From the NCBI GenBank assembly GCA_016845175.1, contig JAERTD010000103.1, forward strand, positions 31,528-95,527: DNA of 64,000 bases. Reading direction: 5' to 3'. How positions within the stretch are numbered: position 1 is the first letter of the stretch; every line of letters starts with the position of its first letter. This document shows positions 27,304 through 35,448 of this stretch, piece by piece. Under the pieces are notes generated by a model. The model saw nothing but the letters and a program-made list of their open reading frames with translations, had not been told where the DNA came from and did no database searches. The stretch comes from Bacteroidota bacterium (lineage in GTDB: Bacteria; Bacteroidota; Bacteroidia; Bacteroidales; F082). Both the position numbers and the translations under genes were made by a program.

Positions 27304-28320
27304 ATGTACCATAGGCGCAAGCACTATACCATACCTGTTTTTGTTCCAGAATTGGCCTGTCCCTTTCAGTGTGCTTTCTGCAATCAGAAGAAAATATCCG
27401 GGCAGCAGCATATTCCTGATCTTGATGAGATCAACGAAACCATTGTTTCCCACCTGAACTCATTCAAAGAAAAGAGCAGATGGGTTGAAGTAGGTTTTTT
27501 TGGGGGTAATTTTACCGGAATCCCACTTGACCTACAGCAACAGTATTTGTCAGTGGTGAAACCTTTTCTTAAAAACAGGCGAATACAAGGCATCCGATTG
27601 TCCACCAGACCAGATTATATCACACAGGCAACACTTGACTTTTTAAAGAAGCATCAGGTTGGAACCATTGAATTGGGTGTTCAATCCATGGATGATGAAG
27701 TACTCCAGGCCAGTCGTAGAGGACATAAGGCTTCTCAAACCATACAAGCAGCGAGATTGATTAAGGAAAACGGCTTTAGCCTGGGCTTACAAATGATGGT
27801 TGGATTACCCAAAGATAATTTGGAAAAGTCATTGGATACGGCCCAACAAATCATTGCTCTGGGAGCCACAAGCACCAGGATATATCCGGCACTGGTCATT
27901 AAAGACACCCTTATGCACCAATGGTATGAAAGGGGAGAATACCGCCCACTACCATTGGAAACGGCAGTGGAATGGGTGAAACACCTTATCCCCATTTTTG
28001 AGAAAGCCGGCACGAAAATAATCAAAGTAGGTCTGCATCCCTCAGAAGCTTTTACCACTGGTGATGAGTTAGTAGCAGGCCCTTACCATCCTTCATTTCG
28101 TGAATTGGTTTTGTCAGCCCTTTGGAAGGATAAGTTTCAAGCCCTTCTGGAACATCCTCCATCAGCAAAACTTCTGCTGTTTGTGCCCGAAAAAGAGATC
28201 AACCATGCCCGTGGTTATGAAGCTAAAAACAAGAGAATGCTTCAGTCACATTTTTCATCAGTAAAGTTCTACCCGGATGCCCGGCTGAAACCCAGAAGCT
28301 ACCGCTATGAAATAGGTTAG
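27304..28320 (+). CDS. Radical SAM protein, Elp3-like without acetyltransferase domain
   Basis: A 338-residue radical SAM enzyme. The [4Fe-4S] cluster cysteines are Cys19, Cys23 and Cys26 in ACPFQCAFCNQKK (CX3CX2C). The following GFFGGNFTGIP matches the GGxxT-type SAM site, and GTIELGVQSMDDEVLQASRRGH and LGLQMMVGLP are typical of the Elp3/oxygen-independent coproporphyrinogen oxidase class. There is no C-terminal GNAT domain, so it is not a complete Elp3. Related proteins are annotated simply as radical SAM proteins, and the substrate is unknown. It stands alone, with about 100 bp on each side. Confidence 0.85.
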   Translation: MYHRRKHYTIPVFVPELACPFQCAFCNQKKISGQQHIPDLDEINETIVSHLNSFKEKSRWVEVGFFGGNFTGIPLDLQQQYLSVVKPFLKNRRIQGIRLSTRPDYITQATLDFLKKHQVGTIELGVQSMDDEVLQASRRGHKASQTIQAARLIKENGFSLGLQMMVGLPKDNLEKSLDTAQQIIALGATSTRIYPALVIKDTLMHQWYERGEYRPLPLETAVEWVKHLIPIFEKAGTKIIKVGLHPSEAFTTGDELVAGPYHPSFRELVLSALWKDKFQALLEHPPSAKLLLFVPEKEINHARGYEAKNKRMLQSHFSSVKFYPDARLKPRSYRYEIG

Positions 28321-28427
28321 AGCCGGAAAAAAATACTAACTTTACCAGACGTCCTGATGACTCACATTTTTATGATTTAACAGGCAACGTTTCTGGCTGA
28401 TTTTCAGTCTATTTTTCAGACCTACTG

Positions 28428-29171
28428 ATGGATTCTATGTTAAAAGTTTCTTTATTGTCGACTATAGGTGTTCTGATGGCTTTTTCTCTGTTAGCTCAAA
28501 CAACATCTGATACAAAAAACACTTCCTTCGGAACACTTATCGAATATGCGGAAAAAGTCTATGGACCGGATGATTTATTAGTTAACGGGAGCGCCTATAT
28601 TCCAACACATTTGCAGGCAGCTGGTCATCCATATTTTCTATCAGACATATGGCATAAAGGAAGTATCCTATCCAATGGCAAACACTTCTCAGGTGTTGAT
28701 TTCAAATTCAATTTGTATAAACAGGAATTGGTTATGCAGGCAGTTGGCAAGTCGGGGGCTGTTACCATAATTACACTTAATCCTCATGTACTCAAAGCAT
28801 TTGAACTTGAAGGGCATTATTTTATAAATCTGGGCAAAGGCCTTAGCACCTCCAATGGTTTTTCTTTCTATGAATTGGTATATGAAGGCAGCTTTGTTTT
28901 TGTTATTCATCACAAGAAAATATTCAATGCTCATTATTCCGAGAGAACACCTTATGGCAGCTTTTCAAAGCCACATAAAACCTATTATCTCCTGAACGAT
29001 ACCGAACTATTCAAGCTTAGCTCTAAAAGAGCCTTTCTGAATCATTTCAAAACCATCAAACCAGCTCTCAGGAAGTTTATGAGACAGCACAAAATCAAGT
29101 ATAAAAAGGCTGATTTAAATCAACTGAAACAATTAATGAAATACTGTGATAATGAGATATCCCGTACTTAA
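28428..29171 (+). CDS. Secreted protein of unknown function, first gene of the TonB-receptor operon
   Basis: A 247-residue exported protein; the signal peptide (VSLLSTIGVLMAFSLLAQ) fits either ATG, 28428 or 28437. The mature part has beta-strand-rich segments (GVDFKFNLYKQELVMQA, AVTIITLNPHVLKAFEL, FYELVYEGSFVFVIHHK) and a basic, lysine-rich C-terminal helix region (KTIKPALRKFMRQHKIKYKK). No family was recognised. Its 3' end overlaps the receptor start by 20 bp, so translation is probably coupled and the product likely serves the receptor. A weak TAACTTTA box is at 28337-28344. Confidence 0.65.
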   Translation: MDSMLKVSLLSTIGVLMAFSLLAQTTSDTKNTSFGTLIEYAEKVYGPDDLLVNGSAYIPTHLQAAGHPYFLSDIWHKGSILSNGKHFSGVDFKFNLYKQELVMQAVGKSGAVTIITLNPHVLKAFELEGHYFINLGKGLSTSNGFSFYELVYEGSFVFVIHHKKIFNAHYSERTPYGSFSKPHKTYYLLNDTELFKLSSKRAFLNHFKTIKPALRKFMRQHKIKYKKADLNQLKQLMKYCDNEISRT

Positions 29172-31944
29172 AGGCCATTTGTTGGTTGTTATTTTCGTTT
29201 TCCTGTCTTCATTTGCCTTCAGCCAACAAATCGAATACATTGTTCCTCTCAATTTAAACCAACAATCGTGGTCAAACTTTGTAAAGGAAGTGGAAGCTAC
29301 CACCAACTACAGGTTTTTCTATCATTCGGATAGCATAGTTGATTTTCAAATAAACATCGCTTCCGATGGTCTTAGTCTTGAAGCAGTCTTATCTGAAAAC
29401 CTGAGCACACAACAATATTACTTCAGTATCGATGCAGAACACAATGTATTTGTTAGCAAAAACCAAGCATTAAAAGCTGAACTTCCACCGGGTTTTATAG
29501 ACATGACCCAAAGCTATGTAGCCGACAGCAGCCTTACTGATCAGACAGAATCTTCAAAGGATTTTCTTAGTACTACCAAAACCTATGTGGCCAAAACCCT
29601 GGTGGTAGGTAGCGCCCGGGAAGGAGTTCACATAAGCAAAGCCACTGTTAGTGGTTATATCAAAAACCGTGAAGATGGCCTGGCAGTGGTGGGTGCTACC
29701 TTGTATATTCCGCAACTGGAAACAGGTACCACCACCGATGCATTGGGGTTTTATAGCCTGCAACTTCCCAAGGGAAAATATCGTTTAGTGGTCAACAGTA
29801 TTGATACTGAAGAAGGTAAATATGAACTACAGGTATTGTCCAATGGGAAACTTGATCTGTTATTGGACAAAAAGGTATATGCTTTGGATGAAGTCATCAT
29901 CAAGTCTGAACGTTACGACAATGTAAGAGGTACCCAAATGGGATTTGAAAAGATTTCTACCAAAAGCATTAAAGAGATTCCTACCATAATGGGTGAACGG
30001 GACATCATCAAAGTGGCTTTGTTGTTACCGGGTGTACAATCTGTAGGTGAAGGAGCTTCTGGATTTAATGTCAGAGGAAGCCCGGCCGACCAGAATCTGT
30101 TTTATATCAACAATGTACCCATTTACAACACCTCGCATTTGTTTGGGTTCTTTTCAACCTTCCCTCCTGATGCCATTAGTGAGTTCACCCTCTATAAGAG
30201 TAATTTCCCTGCCAAATTCGGCGGTCGACTTTCCTCAATTTTCGACATTACGGCAAAGGATGGCAATAAAAAGAATTTTTCAGCACGAGGGGGTATCAGT
30301 CCAATTACCGGTAAGCTACTGGTGGAAGGTCCCATTGTAAAAGACAAAAGCAGTTATCTGGTCGGTGTTCGTTCCACTTATTCCAATTGGGTTTTAAAGC
30401 TGATTGAAAACCCGGAAATTAAAAACAGCCGCGCAGGATTTGCTGATGCGGTGGCCAATTTTTCCATTGCCCTCACACCAAAAGACCGAATTAAAATATT
30501 GGGGTATTACAGTTATGATGACATAAAAATGGCCAACCATACCCAATTCAATTACGAAAACATAGGGACTTCAGTCACCTGGAACCATGTGTTTAAGGAA
30601 AAACACAATTTTGAATTGTCATACATCTATAGCAATTACGGATTTGGCGAGGAAAACAGTGAATTTCAACTGGAAGCCTATAAACACTCTTACCGACTGA
30701 AGCATAACGAGGTTCGTGCAGGTGTTACCCTCAGGCCCAATAATGACCATAGAATTGCCATTGGAGTGAATAGTGTTTTATATATGCTCGACCAGGGAGA
30801 GCATCTGCCACTGAATAGTGAATCCCTGATTGATGGCGTTGATCTCGGGCAGGAAAAAGGTCTGGAATCATCAGTATATATCAGTGAAGACTGGGATATT
30901 TCACCCTTGTTTTCCATCAGTGCCGGTCTTCGGTATAATTTCTATTCCTATTTGGGCCCTCAGGATGTCTATTCCTATGTTGAAGGTGCTCCCAAGGAGA
31001 TTGAAAACATTACTGATACCACAAGCTATGGTAACAATGAAATCATCAAATCCTATAGTGCACCTGATTTCAGACTGGCAGCCAAGTATATTATCAACCC
31101 CAATTTATCGGTGAAGGCGAGTTTCAATACTTTACATCAGTATATCTTCATGCTTTCCAACACTATCGCATTGTCCCCTACAGACAAATGGAAGCTCAGT
31201 GACAGCCATATCAAGCCCATGTCGGGTCAGCAATATGCGGTGGGAGCTTTTACCAATCTGGCTAAGAACAAACTGGAATTTTCCACAGAAGTGTATTACA
31301 AACGTGTGAAGAATTTGGTGGAATATAAGGATGGTGCCGATCTTTTGGTGAATGAAGTCCCTGAGGTAGATGTACTGCAAGGAGAACTGGAGGCCTACGG
31401 GATTGAATTTATGCTTAAAAAACCTTTTGGAAGACTCAACGGATGGGTCAATTATACCTACTCCAAATCCATGGTGGTGGTAGATAGCGATATTCCAGGC
31501 AATCAAACCAATTTTGGAAAAGCCTATCCTGCCAACTACGACAAACCCCATGCTTTAAATCTTGTGCTCAACTATAAGTTTTCCCGTCGTTTGAGCATCT
31601 CTGGCAACCTGGTATATGCCACAGGAAGACCCACCACCTACCCATCGGCCATTTATTACCAGAATGGTATGCAGGTGTTGCATTATTCCATGAGGAACGA
31701 ATACCGCTTACCGGATTATTTCAGGGTTGATCTTTCCATTAACCTGGAGGGGAACCTGCTGGCTAAAAAACTGGCTCATGGTTCCTGGAACCTTTCGGTG
31801 TATAATGTGACCGGAAGAAAAAATGCCTATTCGGTCTACTTCACCTCAGAAAACGGACAGGTTAAAGGATACAAATTGTCGGTATTTGGTGTGCCTATTG
31901 TTTCGCTCTCGTATAATTTCAAACTGGGAAACTATGCGAATTAA
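29152..31944 (+). CDS. TonB-dependent outer-membrane receptor with STN and carboxypeptidase-regulatory-like domains
   Basis: A 930-residue active transporter of the outer membrane driven by TonB-ExbBD. Order: signal peptide; STN-like domain (about 20-95, ending AEHNVFVSK); carboxypeptidase-regulatory-like domain (about 166-245, VSGYIKNREDGLAVVGATL); plug domain (about 255-385, with LPGVQSVGEGASGFNVRG and QNLFYINNVPIYNTSHL); then the beta-barrel to the C-terminus (final FGVPIVSLSYNFKLG). The STN domain often signals to an anti-sigma factor, but no FecR or sigma gene is adjacent. The ATG at 29152 is preferred to the GTG two codons earlier. It overlaps the secreted-protein gene by 20 bp and the first DUF4249 gene by 11 bp. 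Substrate unknown. Confidence 0.92.
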   Translation: MRYPVLKGHLLVVIFVFLSSFAFSQQIEYIVPLNLNQQSWSNFVKEVEATTNYRFFYHSDSIVDFQINIASDGLSLEAVLSENLSTQQYYFSIDAEHNVFVSKNQALKAELPPGFIDMTQSYVADSSLTDQTESSKDFLSTTKTYVAKTLVVGSAREGVHISKATVSGYIKNREDGLAVVGATLYIPQLETGTTTDALGFYSLQLPKGKYRLVVNSIDTEEGKYELQVLSNGKLDLLLDKKVYALDEVIIKSERYDNVRGTQMGFEKISTKSIKEIPTIMGERDIIKVALLLPGVQSVGEGASGFNVRGSPADQNLFYINNVPIYNTSHLFGFFSTFPPDAISEFTLYKSNFPAKFGGRLSSIFDITAKDGNKKNFSARGGISPITGKLLVEGPIVKDKSSYLVGVRSTYSNWVLKLIENPEIKNSRAGFADAVANFSIALTPKDRIKILGYYSYDDIKMANHTQFNYENIGTSVTWNHVFKEKHNFELSYIYSNYGFGEENSEFQLEAYKHSYRLKHNEVRAGVTLRPNNDHRIAIGVNSVLYMLDQGEHLPLNSESLIDGVDLGQEKGLESSVYISEDWDISPLFSISAGLRYNFYSYLGPQDVYSYVEGAPKEIENITDTTSYGNNEIIKSYSAPDFRLAAKYIINPNLSVKASFNTLHQYIFMLSNTIALSPTDKWKLSDSHIKPMSGQQYAVGAFTNLAKNKLEFSTEVYYKRVKNLVEYKDGADLLVNEVPEVDVLQGELEAYGIEFMLKKPFGRLNGWVNYTYSKSMVVVDSDIPGNQTNFGKAYPANYDKPHALNLVLNYKFSRRLSISGNLVYATGRPTTYPSAIYYQNGMQVLHYSMRNEYRLPDYFRVDLSINLEGNLLAKKLAHGSWNLSVYNVTGRKNAYSVYFTSENGQVKGYKLSVFGVPIVSLSYNFKLGNYAN

Positions 31945-33094
31945 GTCCATTCATTTTGTAATGCTTATACCCATTTTTCTGCTGGCTTGTGTGGATGAAT
32001 ACTGGCCCAATGTGGACAGATATGAACAGCTTATGGTTGTGGATGGTATGATTACTGATGAACCCGGCCCTTATGAAGTGAAGTTATCACTAACAGCACC
32101 CGCCAATGATCCGTCCTATATCCCCCTCAGTGGATGTTTTGTTTCCATAGTGGATGATTTGGGAAACACCGAAATACTGAAGGAGTTTGAACCCGGTACC
32201 TATCGGACAGATAGCAATGGCATCCGTGGCATCACAGGCCGTCAGTACAAACTAATTGTTCACCGGGATGATGAGAGAAGCTATGAAACAGCCTTTGAAA
32301 CCCTACCCCTTGCCACAGAAATTGATAGTATATATACCGAGATTGAATACAAGGAAGACAAGGATCTTCATCATGAACTGGCAGGACTTCAGTTTTATCT
32401 TGACAGCAAACGGGCAAAACAAGACACCAATTATTTTATGTGGCGCGGGGAGGCTACCTACCATTATGAATCTGACTACACCATTCGTTGGTATTACGAT
32501 GGTTCTCTGGAGTGGTTTCATGGTCCGGATTCTCTTTACCATTGTTGGAAGACCTATCCCCTGAACATCTTCTTTTTACAGAGCACTTTAGCACTGAATG
32601 AACCGATAATTAAACGCTTACCCCTGCATTATGTTAACACCCAAACACGCTTGTTATCGGTACGATATAGTTTACTCATGAGACAATTCAGCCTTAGTCA
32701 GAGGGCTTATGCTTTTTGGGAAACTCTTGCTGAGATGAATACACAACAGGGGTCTTTGTATACCAACCAACCATACCAAACCAAGGGAAACCTGGTCAAT
32801 ACCACCGATCTGTCTGAAGTAGTTTTAGGTTATTTTCTGGTAACTGCAGTTGCTGAAAAACGAATTTTTGTGGATCGCCCCAATAACCTCCCCTTTTATT
32901 ATCCCACTTGCAGTCTAGATGAAGCCGATTTTGAAGCTTACGGGGCATTACACTGGGCAGATCCGGTTTTTTATCCCATTTATGCCATCGAAACCAATGG
33001 TGGCAGAAGGGCAGTACCCAATCAGTCCTGTGTGGATTGCAGACGTCACGGTGGCACTATTAATAAACCTGATTTTTGGATAGATCCATGGTAG
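31934..33094 (+). CDS. DUF4249 lipoprotein, copy 1
   Basis: A 386-residue lipoprotein. The ATG at 31934 gives a short signal sequence with lipobox FLLAC (Cys19), and it overlaps the receptor gene by 11 bp; an upstream start would lose the signal. The DUF4249 pattern is clear: DRYEQLMVVDGMITDEPGPY (Ig-like start), GIRGITGRQYKL, the aromatic middle part, LPLHYVNTQTRLLSVRYSLL, QPYQTKGNL, and a C-terminal motif CVDCRRHGGTINKPDFW. DUF4249 proteins normally follow TonB receptors and are thought to be their cell-surface or periplasmic lipoprotein partners; role unproven. First of three tandem paralogues. Confidence 0.88.
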   Translation: MRIKSIHFVMLIPIFLLACVDEYWPNVDRYEQLMVVDGMITDEPGPYEVKLSLTAPANDPSYIPLSGCFVSIVDDLGNTEILKEFEPGTYRTDSNGIRGITGRQYKLIVHRDDERSYETAFETLPLATEIDSIYTEIEYKEDKDLHHELAGLQFYLDSKRAKQDTNYFMWRGEATYHYESDYTIRWYYDGSLEWFHGPDSLYHCWKTYPLNIFFLQSTLALNEPIIKRLPLHYVNTQTRLLSVRYSLLMRQFSLSQRAYAFWETLAEMNTQQGSLYTNQPYQTKGNLVNTTDLSEVVLGYFLVTAVAEKRIFVDRPNNLPFYYPTCSLDEADFEAYGALHWADPVFYPIYAIETNGGRRAVPNQSCVDCRRHGGTINKPDFWIDPW

Positions 33095-34260
33095 CAAAGA
33101 AAATCTACAATATCGCCATTAAAAGCCTGCTGGTGTCACTTGTTTTTATCCTCATAAACTCATGTCTAGACGAATATATACCCAAGGTTGATCGTTATGA
33201 GAACCTCTTGGTTGTGGATGGCAATATAAGTAACCAATCGGGGCCCTATGTGGTGCGTTTGTCTGCCTCCTCTGCAGTAAGCAATCCTCAATATAAACCT
33301 GTGAGCGATGCTACTGTTAGCATTGAAAGCAACATGGGTGAATCTGAAACCTTAACTGAAAGTGAGGATGGCATCTATCATACCCATGCCGATGGTATTC
33401 AGGGAATTACTGGAAGATCCTACAGGCTCAGGATTATAACCCATGATGGTAAAGAATATGAAAGTCATTATGAATTGCTTAAACCTGCTGTACCCATCGA
33501 TAGCCTCTACACCAGGCAAGAGTATCATCAGGATCCAATAATTGATCAGGAGTATGGTGGCTTACAATTCTACATCAATACGGGTGATCGTCAGGAAGAC
33601 ACTACTTATTATTTATGGAAACTTGAGAAAACTTACCAGTTTCAGTCAGACTATCTGATCAAAATGTATTTTGATGGACAACTCAGCCGTTTTCCGCAGC
33701 CAGATTCCTTTTACAATTGTTGGAAAAGTGCAAAAATTCCTGAAATCTTTACTTATAGTACAGTTGACCTGGATCAGAGTACTGTGAAGGAATACCCCCT
33801 ACACTATGTAAATACAGAAAACCGGGAACTTTCCATACGTTACAGTTTATGGGTGGAGCAATACTCAATAAGTGAAGCTGCCCATCGCTATTGGCAGCAG
33901 TTGAAAGACCAGAATATCGAAGAAGGCGCTTTATATACGCAACAACCCTATCAGGTAAGGGGAAACATTTATAATATTCATGATGAAGATGAGGCTGTGC
34001 TCGGTTATTTTATGGTGGCCGGATCAGATTCGAAAAGATTGTTTGTGGACAGACCCAATTTGATTTTTAATTATCCCATATGTTCACTTGGTGAGGGTGA
34101 TTATGATGCTTTTAAATATATCGGATGGACGGACAAAAAAACATGGCCCCTTTATGTGGTGATGGATACTGATGGAGCCTTTGCCCTACCTCATCAGGAT
34201 TGCTTGGATTGCAGGCGCAAAGGAGGCAGTATTGAAAAACCGGTTTTTTGGGATAGATAA
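33088..34260 (+). CDS. DUF4249 lipoprotein, copy 2
   Basis: A 390-residue lipoprotein with lipobox ILINSC (Cys26), starting at the ATG at 33088, which overlaps the previous gene by 7 bp. It has the same architecture as copy 1: DRYENLLVVDGNISNQSGPY, GIQGITGRSYRL, PLHYVNTENRELSIRYSLW, QPYQVRGNIYN, and the C-terminal CLDCRRKGGSIEKPVFW. The copies are clearly homologous along the whole length but well diverged, so the duplication is old. Divergence of the middle region between copies may reflect different ligands or subunits, which is inference. Confidence 0.88.
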   Translation: MVAKKIYNIAIKSLLVSLVFILINSCLDEYIPKVDRYENLLVVDGNISNQSGPYVVRLSASSAVSNPQYKPVSDATVSIESNMGESETLTESEDGIYHTHADGIQGITGRSYRLRIITHDGKEYESHYELLKPAVPIDSLYTRQEYHQDPIIDQEYGGLQFYINTGDRQEDTTYYLWKLEKTYQFQSDYLIKMYFDGQLSRFPQPDSFYNCWKSAKIPEIFTYSTVDLDQSTVKEYPLHYVNTENRELSIRYSLWVEQYSISEAAHRYWQQLKDQNIEEGALYTQQPYQVRGNIYNIHDEDEAVLGYFMVAGSDSKRLFVDRPNLIFNYPICSLGEGDYDAFKYIGWTDKKTWPLYVVMDTDGAFALPHQDCLDCRRKGGSIEKPVFWDR

Positions 34261-34263
34261 TGT

Positions 34264-35448
34264 ATGAGAGGCCTTGCTAATATTGTATTAATCATGACAC
34301 TTGGAGTATTTGCATTTTCTTGCGTAGAGACTTATTGGCCAAGCCTTGGCGGAAAGTATGAGGACGCTTTGGTGGTGGAAGGATTAATCACAGACAAGCC
34401 CGGGCCCTATGAGGTGCTGCTCTCGGTTTCTACCGATGTGAATGAGCCTAAATACATCCCTTACAACAGTTGTACGGTCAGGATTAAGGATGATTTGGGA
34501 GATGTTGAAATGCTTAAAGAGGTAGATCCCGGACGATATGTAACCCATGCAAATGGCCTAAGGGGGGAAGCAGGAAGAAGTTATCAGCTGAGCATCGACA
34601 CCCCAAAAGGAAAACGCTACGAATCCCCCTTCCAGATGTTGGAAGCGGCCCTACCCATTGATTCGGTCTATTGGCATGTTGAAATGAGGGAAAGCTATGG
34701 CCTGGATCATGACCTTGAAGGCTATCAAATATATCTGAATACAGCAAAAGCGAGCCGAGATTCCACCTATCTGATGTGGCAGTTAAACGCCACTTACAAA
34801 TACAACAGCATACACAGGGTTCGTTATGTTTTCGATGGGCAGATGAAGCGGGTAGGAACCACTGACACCCTTCATACCTGCTGGCGCACTGATCCCGTAA
34901 AAGAGATTATCACCTTTACCACCCGACATCTGTCAGAGCCCCGACTTCTGGGTTTTCCACTGAAATATGTGTCCACTGAAACCCGTGAATTATCCATTCG
35001 CTACAGCTTGCTGATTGAACAATTACAGATCACCAAAACTGCCTATGAATACTGGCAAAGCCTGCGGGAACAAATGGCAGAAGAAAGTTCATTATTTACC
35101 AAACAACCCTATCAGATTAAAGGGAATATCAGTAATCCGGATGATGAGAACGATGTGGTTTTTGGTTTCTTCACGGTGGCCGGCCAGACAGAAAAACGCG
35201 TTTTTCTGGATCCGCCAGAAGGTGCCAATTTCTATTATCCTACCGATTGCAATATGTATACCGATGATTTATACACCATGCTCTATAGTATGCGGAGTGA
35301 ATGGCCGGTCTTGTTAGCAGGAAAAGTAACTGAGTATGGAACCCAGCCCGCCCTACCGGGTTCCAAAAGTTGTATCGATTGTACAGCCAACGGAGGTACT
35401 ATTGAGCCTCCGGATTTTTGGGAAACTAAATTTTATAACCATGAGTAA
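34264..35448 (+). CDS. DUF4249 lipoprotein, copy 3
   Basis: A 394-residue lipoprotein with lipobox VFAFSC (Cys20), starting 3 bp after the previous stop. Shared blocks with copies 1 and 2 are EDALVVEGLITDKPGPYEV, PLKYVSTETRELSIRYSLL, QPYQIKGNISN and the C-terminal CIDCTANGGTIEPPDFW. It carries a short unique tail (ETKFYNHE) that overlaps the start of the next gene by 8 bp. Conserved cysteines in the C-terminal motif could form a disulfide or bind metal in the envelope. Three DUF4249 genes after one receptor is more than the usual one or two. Confidence 0.88.
   Translation: MRGLANIVLIMTLGVFAFSCVETYWPSLGGKYEDALVVEGLITDKPGPYEVLLSVSTDVNEPKYIPYNSCTVRIKDDLGDVEMLKEVDPGRYVTHANGLRGEAGRSYQLSIDTPKGKRYESPFQMLEAALPIDSVYWHVEMRESYGLDHDLEGYQIYLNTAKASRDSTYLMWQLNATYKYNSIHRVRYVFDGQMKRVGTTDTLHTCWRTDPVKEIITFTTRHLSEPRLLGFPLKYVSTETRELSIRYSLLIEQLQITKTAYEYWQSLREQMAEESSLFTKQPYQIKGNISNPDDENDVVFGFFTVAGQTEKRVFLDPPEGANFYYPTDCNMYTDDLYTMLYSMRSEWPVLLAGKVTEYGTQPALPGSKSCIDCTANGGTIEPPDFWETKFYNHE

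Noticed and set aside
28337..28344. TAACTTTA as promoter of the TonB-receptor operon
   Set aside because: One mismatch to TAnnTTTG and no TTG at 19-21 bp; kept only as a weak note in the gene entry.
29152..35448. SusC/SusD glycan-utilisation locus
   Set aside because: The lipoproteins are DUF4249 (Ig-like start, CxDC...GG...FW end), not SusD; no glycoside hydrolases lie next to them.
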